Assembly: GCA_029573365.1 (NCBI GenBank)
Contig: JAKQGD010000089.1
Span: 1 to 23,790, forward strand
Reading direction: 5' to 3'
Length of the DNA stretch: 23,790 nt
Source: Bacteroidota bacterium
Lineage (GTDB): Bacteria > Bacteroidota > Bacteroidia > Chitinophagales > Saprospiraceae
Notes under the pieces: model-generated
Database searches by the model: none
What the model saw: only the letters and a program-made list of their open reading frames with translations
What the model was told of the DNA's origin: nothing
Part shown: one piece after another, positions 1-6,777 of the stretch
Numbering within the stretch: the first letter of the stretch is position 1
Layout: the number at the start of each line of letters is the position of its first letter
Program-made: the position numbers and the translations under genes

Positions 1-264
1 AGCTTCCGCAGCTTCCATAATGGCGTCTGCTGCAAATCCTGGCGGTACAAAAATGATGGATGTGTCGGCCCCTGCTTTCTGGACGGCTTCTTTTACGGTA
101 TTGTAAACAAGCTTGCCCAGATGTTCTGTGCCTCCCTTACCCGGCGTGACACCTCCTATGATGTTGGTGCCATACTCTATCATCTGTTCTGCATGAAAGG
201 TTCCTTCCTTTCCCGTAAAGCCCTGGACGATAATCCTGGAGTCTTTATTGACCAATACGCTCAT
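1..264 (-). CDS. sucD: Succinyl-CoA ligase (ADP-forming) alpha subunit, N-terminal part, cut by window edge
   Basis: This is the first 88 codons of the alpha subunit of succinyl-CoA synthetase, the TCA-cycle enzyme that converts succinyl-CoA to succinate with formation of ATP or GTP. The visible part is the CoA-binding Rossmann domain. It carries the family motifs QGFTGKEGT (residues 14-22) and GGVTPGKGG (37-45), and it aligns from its start with E. coli SucD (MSILIDKN versus MSVLVNKD). The reading frame is open to base 1, so the phosphohistidine region and the C-terminus lie outside the window. It starts 9 bp after the FtsB-like gene and is probably cotranscribed with it. The beta-subunit gene is not seen here. 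Identity is near certain from the motifs; the short gap is the only operon evidence. Confidence 0.93.
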   Translation of the reverse strand, partial: MSVLVNKDSRIIVQGFTGKEGTFHAEQMIEYGTNIIGGVTPGKGGTEHLGKLVYNTVKEAVQKAGADTSIIFVPPGFAADAIMEAAEA

Positions 265-273
265 GCTGAAATA

Positions 274-600
274 TTATTTTTTTTCTGTTTGTTCTATGAG
301 GATTACTTCTTCGCCAGGCAGGTGCATCAGGTGTTTTTCCCTGGCAAACTTTACCTGATCATTTCTGAGGTCTTCCCTGTCATGGAGTGCCTGAACTATC
401 TCGCCATCAAGCCTTTTCTTCTCCTCCTCCATCCTCGAAATAGTGCCTTTGAGCCTTTGATAAGCAAAAATGTTGTGTTTGTCAAAAAATGACACCCAGA
501 CAATAAACAATAGAGTAACTACTGTATATTTGTTAATCCAGGAAGGAGAAATTCCAATAAGAGAAGCAATGTCCTCGATAATTTTCTTATCTTTTGCCAT
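274..600 (-). CDS. FtsB/DivIC-family septum formation initiator
   Basis: This is a 108-residue bitopic membrane protein of the DivIC/FtsB family, which helps assemble the division septum in complex with FtsL/FtsQ-type partners. A short cytoplasmic N-terminus is followed by one hydrophobic segment (about residues 25-39). Next comes a charged heptad-like coiled coil (about 46-85), and then the family signature FAREKHLMHLPGEEVILIE (85-103), resembling the YAREKY-x-M-K-x-x-x-E segment usual in Bacteroidota homologues. The length is normal. It lies 59 bp after eno, with a possible promoter in that gap, and 9 bp before sucD. I cannot tell from sequence whether it is functionally closer to DivIC or FtsB, so no symbol is given. 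Confidence 0.85.
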   Translation of the reverse strand: MAKDKKIIEDIASLIGISPSWINKYTVVTLLFIVWVSFFDKHNIFAYQRLKGTISRMEEEKKRLDGEIVQALHDREDLRNDQVKFAREKHLMHLPGEEVILIEQTEKK

Positions 601-642
601 AAATCAATATTTAGAATTTACAGAAAACGTTGAGACCTGCTG

Positions 643-650
643 CAAAAATA
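643..650 (-). promoter_or_regulatory. Possible promoter -7 element before the FtsB-like gene
   Basis: On the minus strand this reads TATTTTTG, an exact match to the Bacteroidota -7 consensus TAnnTTTG. It sits in the 59-bp gap after the eno stop codon, which would give a leader of about 35-40 nt before the ATG at 600. No TTTG is seen at the usual -33 distance, and the region is AT-rich, so a chance match is possible. Confidence 0.4.
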
Positions 651-659
651 CCAAAACTA

Positions 660-1943
660 TTACGAAAGAAGAGATTTTCCTGGATAAAAAGCTGAATCTC
701 CCAATTCTTCCTCTATCCTGAGCAACTGATTGTACTTGGCAATCCTGTCGCTCCTTGATGCCGATCCTGTTTTAATCTGACCTGTATTGAGTGCCACTGC
801 CAGGTCAGCAATGGTTGTATCTTCCGTCTCTCCGGACCTGTGGCTCATTACCGATGTAAAACCGTTTCTTGTGGCAAGGTTTACTGCGTCTATGGTTTCT
901 GTGAGTGATCCGATCTGATTTACCTTGACCAGGATAGAGTTGGCTGCTTCCAGTTCTATTCCTTTCTGCAATCTTTTGGTATTGGTAACAAAAAGGTCAT
1001 CGCCCACGAGCTGTACTTTGGCACCCAGTTTTTTGGTGAGCTTGGTCCAGTGGTCCCAATCGTCTTCGTGCAGGCCATCCTCGATAGAAAAAATAGGGTA
1101 TTTGCTGACCCAGCTTGCCCAATATTCTACCATCTCTTCGCTTGTAAGTTTTTTACCTCCTGACTTGTGGAAATGGTAAACTTTTTCTTTTTCGTTGTAA
1201 AACTCAGAGGCTGCGGCATCCATAGCTATCATGATGTCTGTACCCGGACGGTATCCTGCAGCTTCTATGGATTTTAAGACGATCTCAATTGCCTCCTCAT
1301 TGGATTTGATATTGGGTGCAAACCCTCCTTCATCACCCACATTTGTGGAGTACCCTTTGGATTTCAAGACAGACTTAAGGTGGTGAAACACCTCCACTCC
1401 CATTCTGAGTCCTTCAGAAAACAGGTCGGCTCCTACAGGCATAATCATAAATTCCTGAAAGTCTATGCTGTTGTCGGCATGAGAACCCCCATTGAGAATA
1501 TTCATCATAGGTACAGGCATAACATGTGCATTTACACCGCCTATATATCTGTAGAGGGACTGTCCGGATTCTTCTGCTGCTGCTTTGGCTACAGCCAGAG
1601 AAACGCCCAGGATGGCATTAGCACCCAGGTTAGATTTGTTTTCTGTAGCGTCCAGCTCCAGCATGATGTCGTCAATGTATCTCTGTTCAAAGACGTCCTC
1701 GCCTATCAAAGCTTCACGTATTTTGTCATCTATGTTGTTGCAAGCGTTAAGCACTCCTTTGCCCAGGTAACGGCTCTTGTCATTGTCTCTGAGTTCCACT
1801 GCCTCATATTTGCCTGTAGATGCTCCTGAAGGGACTGCGGCCCTTCCCATCACTCCGTTTTCGGTAAGGACTTCCACCTCTACTGTAGGATTTCCCCTTG
1901 AATCCAGGATTTCCCTGGCCCTGATGTCAACGATTACACTCAT
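660..1943 (-). CDS. eno: Enolase
   Basis: This is a 427-residue phosphopyruvate hydratase that interconverts 2-phosphoglycerate and phosphoenolpyruvate in glycolysis and gluconeogenesis. The start MSVIVDIRAREILDSRGNPT is typical of the family. The magnesium ligands are D242, E288 (in SIEDG) and D315 (in VGDDLFVT). The acid/base pair is E205 (GDEGGFAPN) and K340 (LVKVNQIG), with K391 near the end. The signature motif MSHRSGETED lies at 366-375. No key residue is missing and the length is normal. It begins 15 bp after carA ends, so the two are probably read from the carA promoter. No hairpin terminator is visible in the following gap. Confidence 0.98.
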   Translation of the reverse strand: MSVIVDIRAREILDSRGNPTVEVEVLTENGVMGRAAVPSGASTGKYEAVELRDNDKSRYLGKGVLNACNNIDDKIREALIGEDVFEQRYIDDIMLELDATENKSNLGANAILGVSLAVAKAAAEESGQSLYRYIGGVNAHVMPVPMMNILNGGSHADNSIDFQEFMIMPVGADLFSEGLRMGVEVFHHLKSVLKSKGYSTNVGDEGGFAPNIKSNEEAIEIVLKSIEAAGYRPGTDIMIAMDAAASEFYNEKEKVYHFHKSGGKKLTSEEMVEYWASWVSKYPIFSIEDGLHEDDWDHWTKLTKKLGAKVQLVGDDLFVTNTKRLQKGIELEAANSILVKVNQIGSLTETIDAVNLATRNGFTSVMSHRSGETEDTTIADLAVALNTGQIKTGSASRSDRIAKYNQLLRIEEELGDSAFYPGKSLLS

Positions 1944-1958
1944 TATTATGAATTTATT

Positions 1959-3074
1959 TTAATTGTTCTTTGATTGCAAAATCAGTTTTATAAACTCGTC
2001 AAAAAGATACCTGGAGTCATGGGGCCCCGGATTGGACTCAGGGTGGTATTGCACAGAAAAGGCCGGCTGGTCTTTCATTCTGATGCCTTCGACAGTATCG
2101 TCATTGAGGTTTCTGTGTGTGATTTCTAACTTATCGGCATGTGCCATTATGTCTTCTTCGCTAACCGAAAAACCATGGTTCTGGCTTGTCACTTCACACT
2201 TGCCGGTGTTCATGTTTATCACCGGGTGATTGGCCCCCCTGTGTCCGTGATGCATCTTATAGGTAGACACCCCAACAGCCAAAGCCAGTATCTGATGTCC
2301 CAGACAAATTCCAAATACAGGTTTTTTTGTTATGAGTATGTCTCTGACCGTATTTATGGCATAGTGCATAGAAGCAGGGTCGCCAGGGCCGTTTGATAAA
2401 AAATAGCCGTCGGCATGAAACTGAGCCAGCTCGTTAAATGGGGTCCTTGCCGGAAAAATCCTTAGAAATGCTCCTCTTTCTGCAAGGCAATTAAGTATGT
2501 TTTGTTTTGTGCCAAAATCCAGGACAGCTATTTTGATTCCTGCCTCAGGGTCTCCCAGAGTATACACCTCATGTGCAGTCACCCTGCTGGCCAGTTCCAG
2601 TCCTTCCATGGATGGGACCTTCTGCAATTTGTTTGCCAGAGACTCCTTGTCAAAGTCTTCGGTCGAGATGATACAGTTCATTGCTCCTTTGTTTCGTATG
2701 TTTTTTACAATGGATCTGGTGTCCACATCATGGATGCATACGATATTGTTTTTTACGAAGTAATCCTGAATGTCGTCATCTGCCATTGGCCGGCTATATT
2801 CATTGGTAAAATTCCTGCAAATAAGTCCAGAAATCTGCACTTTGCCTGATTCGGACTCGTCATTTTTGACACCATAATTGCCGATGTGCACATTGGTAGT
2901 AACCAATACCTGGCCAAAGTAAGAAGGATCTGTGAATATCTCCTGGTAACCAGTCATACCTGTATTGAAACACACTTCGCCTGTAGCAGTGCCTCGGGCA
3001 CCTGCCGCTGTTCCTTCAAAAAAACTGCCGTCATCAAAAAGTACGACCGCTTTTTCTCTTTTTATACCTTCCAT
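1959..3074 (-). CDS. carA: Carbamoyl-phosphate synthase small subunit (glutaminase)
   Basis: This is a 371-residue class I glutamine amidotransferase subunit. It hydrolyses glutamine and channels ammonia to the large subunit (CarB, not in this window) for carbamoyl phosphate, used in pyrimidine and arginine synthesis. The N-terminal CarA domain begins AVVLFDDGSFFEGT. The amidotransferase triad is C257 (FGICLGHQ), H344 and E346 (QYHPESNPGPHD). An in-frame ATG at 3098 would add eight residues (MRQIPDLH), but that ATG lies inside the predicted promoter -7 element, so I chose the ATG at 3072-3074. It follows the rplQ terminator, heads a carA-eno unit, and has a very short predicted leader of about 16 nt. 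Confidence 0.96.
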   Translation of the reverse strand: MEGIKREKAVVLFDDGSFFEGTAAGARGTATGEVCFNTGMTGYQEIFTDPSYFGQVLVTTNVHIGNYGVKNDESESGKVQISGLICRNFTNEYSRPMADDDIQDYFVKNNIVCIHDVDTRSIVKNIRNKGAMNCIISTEDFDKESLANKLQKVPSMEGLELASRVTAHEVYTLGDPEAGIKIAVLDFGTKQNILNCLAERGAFLRIFPARTPFNELAQFHADGYFLSNGPGDPASMHYAINTVRDILITKKPVFGICLGHQILALAVGVSTYKMHHGHRGANHPVINMNTGKCEVTSQNHGFSVSEEDIMAHADKLEITHRNLNDDTVEGIRMKDQPAFSVQYHPESNPGPHDSRYLFDEFIKLILQSKNN

Positions 3075-3095
3075 ATGGAGATCCGGAATTTGCCG

Positions 3096-3103
3096 CAAAT
3101 ATA
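3096..3103 (-). promoter_or_regulatory. Promoter -7 element of carA-eno
   Basis: The minus strand reads TATATTTG followed by CGGC, matching TAnnTTTG. It lies 22 bp upstream of the chosen carA start and about 120 bp beyond the rplQ terminator, where a new promoter is expected. No TTTG -33 element is visible at 19-21 bp spacing. The element decides the carA start because it overlaps the alternative upstream ATG. Confidence 0.6.
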
Positions 3104-3220
3104 CGCTTAACGCAATACTTATTATATATTGCCATCATATAAAAACATATGAGACAGCCTGTTCCGCACCAGAAATAACAGTATGCCGGTACTATCGATT
3201 CTCAGCATCATAATTGGGCC

Positions 3221-3259
3221 AAAAAAAAAGGTGCAAACACCATGCGTGTCTACACCCTT
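3221..3259 (-). terminator. Intrinsic terminator after rplQ
   Basis: Read on the minus strand, the arms AAGGGTG and CACCTT pair with one bulged G. Nested inside them is ACAC-GCATG-GTGT, and the hairpin is followed directly by nine T residues (A9 at 3221-3229 on the plus strand). It starts 23 bp beyond the rplQ stop codon and is well placed to end the long ribosomal-protein transcript before carA. Confidence 0.75.
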
Positions 3260-3282
3260 ATTGTTGTTAAGGTTTGTGGGTT

Positions 3283-3795
3283 TTATTCCTCCTCGTGGGT
3301 AGGATTTACTTCTTCTGCTATAACTGGGGCAGTAACAGCGGCTGCAGCAGCTGCCACAGTGCTTCCACCGGAGCCACCTTTTCTTCGGCCTCTTCTTGTT
3401 CCTGCCTTGGCAGTTCCTACTTTGGCCTTCATAACATCATTAAAGTCTACCAATTCAATCATTGCAGTTTCTGCACCGTCACCTTTTCTAAATCCGGTTT
3501 TAATGATTCTGCAATATCCTCCCGGCCTGTCGGCAATCTTAGGGGCTACCACATCAAAAAGCTCTTTAATTACATCCTTGTTCTGAAGGTCGGCAAATAC
3601 CATCCTTCTGGAGTGTGTGGTGTTGTCTTTGGATCTGGTAAGGATGGGCTCTACAAAAACCCTCAAAGCTTTGGCTTTAGCCAAGGTGGTGCTGATCCTT
3701 TTGTATGTGATCAATGAATTAGACAAATTCAGCAACAGAGCGTCCCTGTGTGCTTTTTTTCTGCCGAGATGGTTGAATTTTTTACCGTGTCTCAT
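3283..3795 (-). CDS. rplQ: Ribosomal protein L17 with alanine/glutamate-rich tail
   Basis: This is large-subunit protein L17, which sits near the peptide exit. The start MRHGKKFNHLGRKKAHRDAL is the family signature, and the conserved core covers about residues 1-122. It is 170 residues long against 127 in E. coli. The extra 48 residues form a tail: basic RRGRRKGG (134-141), then seven alanines in VAAAAAAAV-like sequence (147-155), then acidic EEVNPTHEEE at the end. The gene closes the alpha cluster. It follows rpoA after an unusually long 109-bp gap and is followed by an intrinsic terminator. Confidence 0.97.
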   Translation of the reverse strand: MRHGKKFNHLGRKKAHRDALLLNLSNSLITYKRISTTLAKAKALRVFVEPILTRSKDNTTHSRRMVFADLQNKDVIKELFDVVAPKIADRPGGYCRIIKTGFRKGDGAETAMIELVDFNDVMKAKVGTAKAGTRRGRRKGGSGGSTVAAAAAAVTAPVIAEEVNPTHEEE

Positions 3796-3904
3796 GTTAA
3801 AATTCTTGTGGTACCACTATTGTCCGTGCCTCTATCCGGCCATGGGCTCATCGGCCAACGTTTCATACCTGTTAATAATAAATCCGATTTACGGGCCGGA
3901 ACGA

Positions 3905-4903
3905 TTATTCTTCGTCCAGTTTATATTTAGACAGGTCCATGCCAAAGGTTAAACCTTTCTGCTGGAGCAATTCTTCAATTTCTACCAAAGACTTCTTACC
4001 GAAGTTTCTGAACTTAAGCAACTCATGCATGTCAAACTTAACCATCTCTCCGAGAGAGTTAATTTTGGCTGCTTTAAGACAGTTGTAGGCTCTGACCGAA
4101 AGATCAAGATCTTCGAGTGAGGTTTTCAACAGCTTACGCATATGAAGGATATGTTCGTCTACAACATCGTCCTGTCGGCTTGTAGAGTCGTTAAATGTGA
4201 TGTTCTCGTCAGTGATCAGCATCAGGTGCTGAATCATAATCCTCGAAGCTTCTTTAATCGCTTCTTCAGGGTGTATGGTACCGTCTGTTTTGATGTCCAT
4301 GGTGAGTTTTTCGTAGTCAGTACGCTGACCCACCCTGGTATTTTCTACTTTATACGACACCTTTTTGATAGGAGTATATATAGCATCCACAGGAATTACC
4401 CCTATTGCTGCTTCTTTGCTTAGTCCTTCATCTGCCGGAACATAACCTCTGCCTTTGGTTATAGTAAATTCAATTTCCAGTGTCACATTTGGCTCCATGG
4501 TGCAGATATACAAATCTGGGTTCATCACCTTAAATACATTGGTGCTTGCTTCTATGTCACCAGCCAAAAATTTATCCTTTCCGGAAACAGTTACATATAT
4601 CTTCTCTTCCTCAGATCCTTCGCTGATGACTACAGGTTTAAGTCTTATCTGCTTAATGTTCAGAATGATATCAACAACATCCTCGACCACTCCTTTGATG
4701 GTAGAAAACTCATGATCCACGCCTGCGATACGGATAGCCGAAATGGCATATCCCTCGAGAGACGAGAGCAATATTCTTCTTAATGAATTTCCAATGGTTT
4801 GTCCAAAACCTGGTTCAAGTGGCTTAAACTCAAATACGCCCTCAAAATCATCAGATTTCTGCAAAAGGATCTTTTCAGGCTTTTGGAAGTTCAGAATACT
4901 CAT
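3905..4903 (-). CDS. rpoA: DNA-directed RNA polymerase alpha subunit
   Basis: This 332-residue alpha subunit dimerises to nucleate polymerase assembly and touches upstream DNA and activators. The N-terminal domain (about 1-230) contains EPGFGQTIGNSLRRILLSS (31-49), the conserved dimerisation and beta-contact region. The C-terminal domain (about 255-325) has the helix-hairpin-helix run ELLKFRNFGKKSLVEIEELL, used for UP-element DNA contacts. The length is normal (E. coli 329). It lies 59 bp after rpsD, and that gap holds a GC-rich hairpin, so its expression could be adjusted relative to the ribosomal genes. Confidence 0.98.
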   Translation of the reverse strand: MSILNFQKPEKILLQKSDDFEGVFEFKPLEPGFGQTIGNSLRRILLSSLEGYAISAIRIAGVDHEFSTIKGVVEDVVDIILNIKQIRLKPVVISEGSEEEKIYVTVSGKDKFLAGDIEASTNVFKVMNPDLYICTMEPNVTLEIEFTITKGRGYVPADEGLSKEAAIGVIPVDAIYTPIKKVSYKVENTRVGQRTDYEKLTMDIKTDGTIHPEEAIKEASRIMIQHLMLITDENITFNDSTSRQDDVVDEHILHMRKLLKTSLEDLDLSVRAYNCLKAAKINSLGEMVKFDMHELLKFRNFGKKSLVEIEELLQQKGLTFGMDLSKYKLDEE

Positions 4904-4923
4904 TACTATTTTTTTTCTTTTAT

Positions 4924-4956
4924 AAAAAATGGAAGAGGCCGCCTCTAAAGGCAGCC
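4924..4956 (-). promoter_or_regulatory. Hairpin(s) between rpsD and rpoA, possible attenuator
   Basis: On the minus strand GGCTGCC and GGCGGCC (plus 4937-4956) can pair over 7 bp with one G-U, leaving a 6-nt loop. An overlapping alternative stem is AGAGG-CGG-CCTCT (4934-4946). A run of six T follows 7 nt after the first hairpin. The long T-tract distance makes this a weak or partial terminator at best; it may also be an RNA-protein site. Confidence 0.4.
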
Positions 4957-4962
4957 ATAAAA

Positions 4963-5574
4963 TTACTTGGAATACAATTCTACGATCAGTTGTTCGTTGA
5001 TGTTTTCCGGTATTTTTTCTCTTTCAGGATGAGCCAGATATCTGCCTTCCATCTTGTCGGGATTCCACTCTATCCAACCGAATGACCTTCCTTCCCTTTT
5101 AGCGGATGTATTGGCAACTATTACATCAAGGCTTCTGGATTTTCCTCTTACGGCCACCACGTCACCAGGCTTCAGAAGCCTAGAAGGTATGTTACATACG
5201 ACACCATCTACTGTAATATGTCTGTGTGTGACAAGCTGTCTTGCTGCCCTTCTGGTCTTGGCTATGCCCATCCTGTATACAACATTGTCAAGCCTTGACT
5301 CCAGCAACTGGAGAAGAATTTCACCTGTTACACCAGATTTAGCTGCGGCCTTTTCAAATAGATTTCTGAATTGTCTTTCCAAAACACCATATGTGTACTT
5401 GGCCTTTTGCTTTTCGTTCAATTCTATTGCATAGTCAGTACGCTGCTTACGCTTTTTCATCTGACCGTGCTGGCCTGGAGGGTATTTCCTCTTTTCAAAT
5501 GCCTTGTCATGGCCGAAAATTGCCTCGCCGAATGCCCTCGCCTTTTTTGTAGTAGGCCCTGTATATCTTGCCAT
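4963..5574 (-). CDS. rpsD: Ribosomal protein S4
   Basis: This is small-subunit protein S4, an early 16S rRNA binder that nucleates 30S assembly. It has 203 residues (E. coli 206). The N-terminus MARYTGPTTKKARAFGEAIF has no CxxC zinc pair, so it is the zinc-independent type. KYPPGQHG lies at 31-38. The S4 RNA-binding domain begins near SRLDNVVYRMG (about 93) and runs through RQLVTHRHITVDG. The end EQLIVELYSK is typical. It follows rpsK by 25 bp. In E. coli S4 represses the alpha operon; whether that applies here is unknown. Confidence 0.98.
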   Translation of the reverse strand: MARYTGPTTKKARAFGEAIFGHDKAFEKRKYPPGQHGQMKKRKQRTDYAIELNEKQKAKYTYGVLERQFRNLFEKAAAKSGVTGEILLQLLESRLDNVVYRMGIAKTRRAARQLVTHRHITVDGVVCNIPSRLLKPGDVVAVRGKSRSLDVIVANTSAKREGRSFGWIEWNPDKMEGRYLAHPEREKIPENINEQLIVELYSK

Positions 5575-5599
5575 TTAATATATGGATTTTAGGATATAA

Positions 5600-5989
5600 T
5601 TAAACTCTTCTTTTCTTGGGTGGTCTGCAGCCGTTGTGTGGAACCGGAGTGGTATCCTTGATCCTGATCACTTTAATGCCGGCTGCGTCGATGGCCCTGA
5701 TGGCTGATTCTCTACCAGCTCCGGGACCTTTGACATATACCTCTACGGTTCTTAGCCCGGCTTCATAAGCTGACGATGCAGCATCCGTCGCAGCAAGCTG
5801 TGCCGCATACGGTGTGTTTTTCTTGCTGCCCTTGAAGTTGGACTTTCCTGCCGAACCCCATGTAATCACCTGGCCTGATCTATTGGTCAGTGAGATGATA
5901 ATATTGTTAAAAGAAGCATGAATGAAGGCCAATCCTTCTGATTCTACCTTGACGACACGCTTCTTAACGACTTTTTTACCTTTAGCCAT
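5600..5989 (-). CDS. rpsK: Ribosomal protein S11
   Basis: This 129-residue S11 (same length as E. coli) sits on the 30S platform near the mRNA exit. The start MAKGKKVVKKRVVKVESEGL is lysine-rich. The core has HASFNNIIISLT and TPYAAQLAATDAA, and the C-terminus PHNGCRPPKKRRV is essentially invariant. Its Asn-Gly pair is the site of isoaspartate formation in E. coli. It lies 19 bp after rpsM and 25 bp before rpsD, in the usual alpha-operon order. Confidence 0.98.
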   Translation of the reverse strand: MAKGKKVVKKRVVKVESEGLAFIHASFNNIIISLTNRSGQVITWGSAGKSNFKGSKKNTPYAAQLAATDAASSAYEAGLRTVEVYVKGPGAGRESAIRAIDAAGIKVIRIKDTTPVPHNGCRPPKKRRV

Positions 5990-6008
5990 ATCAAATAATA
6001 ATTATCGG

Positions 6009-6386
6009 TTATTTAGTTGCTTTCTTCTTGTTGGCTACTGTTTTCTTCTTGCCTTTACGAGTCCTTGCATTTGTTTTAGTGCTTTGGCCCCTGACAGGCA
6101 GTCCCTTTCTATGTCGGATACCTCTGTAGCAGGCAATGTCCATCAGCCTTTTGATGCTAAGCTGGACCTCACTTCTGAGTTCTCCCTCCACCCTGAATTC
6201 ATCCTGGATGTATTTAGAAATGAACTTAATATTTTCATCAGACCAGTCCTGAACCTTTGTATGTTCGGATACGCCTGCAGCATCAAGTATTCTCTTTGCA
6301 AGAGTCGGACCGATACCGTAGATATAGGTCAGACCTATGATCCCTCTTTTATTTCTTGGTAAATCTACCCCAGCTATTCGTGCCAT
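6009..6386 (-). CDS. rpsM: Ribosomal protein S13
   Basis: This 125-residue S13 from the head of the 30S subunit makes bridges to the 50S and contacts P-site tRNA with its tail. The start MARIAGVDLPRNKRGIIGLT and the following YGIGPTLAKRIL helix-two-turn-helix are diagnostic. CYRGIRHRKGLPVRGQ and TNARTRKG mark the C-terminal half. A lysine-rich tail (KGKKKTVANKKKATK) makes it slightly longer than E. coli (118). The gap to rpmJ is only 11 bp. Confidence 0.98.
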   Translation of the reverse strand: MARIAGVDLPRNKRGIIGLTYIYGIGPTLAKRILDAAGVSEHTKVQDWSDENIKFISKYIQDEFRVEGELRSEVQLSIKRLMDIACYRGIRHRKGLPVRGQSTKTNARTRKGKKKTVANKKKATK

Positions 6387-6397
6387 ATTATGTAATA

Positions 6398-6514
6398 TTA
6401 ACCTTGTCTTTGTTTAAACTTGGGATTCTTCTTGTTAATCACATAAAGCTTCCCTTTCCTTCTGACTATCTTGCAATCAGCCGAACGCTTTTTGATTGAT
6501 GCCTGTACCTTCAT
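6398..6514 (-). CDS. rpmJ: Ribosomal protein L36, zinc-free form
   Basis: This is a 38-residue protein read by translating the gap between infA and rpsM. It starts MKVQASIKKRSADCKIVRRK and ends NKKNPKFKQRQG, the normal L36 length and C-terminus. L36 binds 23S rRNA in the 50S subunit. Of the classical zinc ligands (C11, C14, C27, H33 in E. coli) only C14 remains. The others are S11, N27 and F33, so no zinc site can form. It sits 21 bp after infA and 11 bp before rpsM, in the conserved order. Confidence 0.95.
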   Translation of the reverse strand: MKVQASIKKRSADCKIVRRKGKLYVINKKNPKFKQRQG

Positions 6515-6535
6515 TGCTGTTACGCTTTTAAAATA

Positions 6536-6754
6536 TTATTTATACCGGTAGTTGATTCGTCCCCTGGTCAGGTCATATGGTGACATTTCCACAGAAACTT
6601 TATCGCCCGGAAGTATCCTGATATAATGCATTCTCATCTTTCCCGAAATGGTAGCAGTGATAAGATGCCCGCTCTCCAACCTGACTCTGAACATAGCATT
6701 GGATAATGATTCTTCGATGATTCCATCCAGCTTTATAAGGTCTTGTTTAGCCAT
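6536..6754 (-). CDS. infA: Translation initiation factor IF-1
   Basis: This 72-residue S1-like OB-fold protein binds the ribosomal A site during initiation and modulates IF2 and IF3 action. The start MAKQDLIKLDGIIEESLSNA is canonical. MFRVRLESGHLITATISGKM and the end SPYDLTRGRINYRYK follow the family from end to end at normal length. It lies 23 bp after map and 21 bp before rpmJ, matching the secY-map-infA-rpmJ order of many bacteria lacking adk in the cluster. Confidence 0.98.
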   Translation of the reverse strand: MAKQDLIKLDGIIEESLSNAMFRVRLESGHLITATISGKMRMHYIRILPGDKVSVEMSPYDLTRGRINYRYK

Positions 6755-6777
6755 TTTTTAAATTGGAGTGCAAAGTT

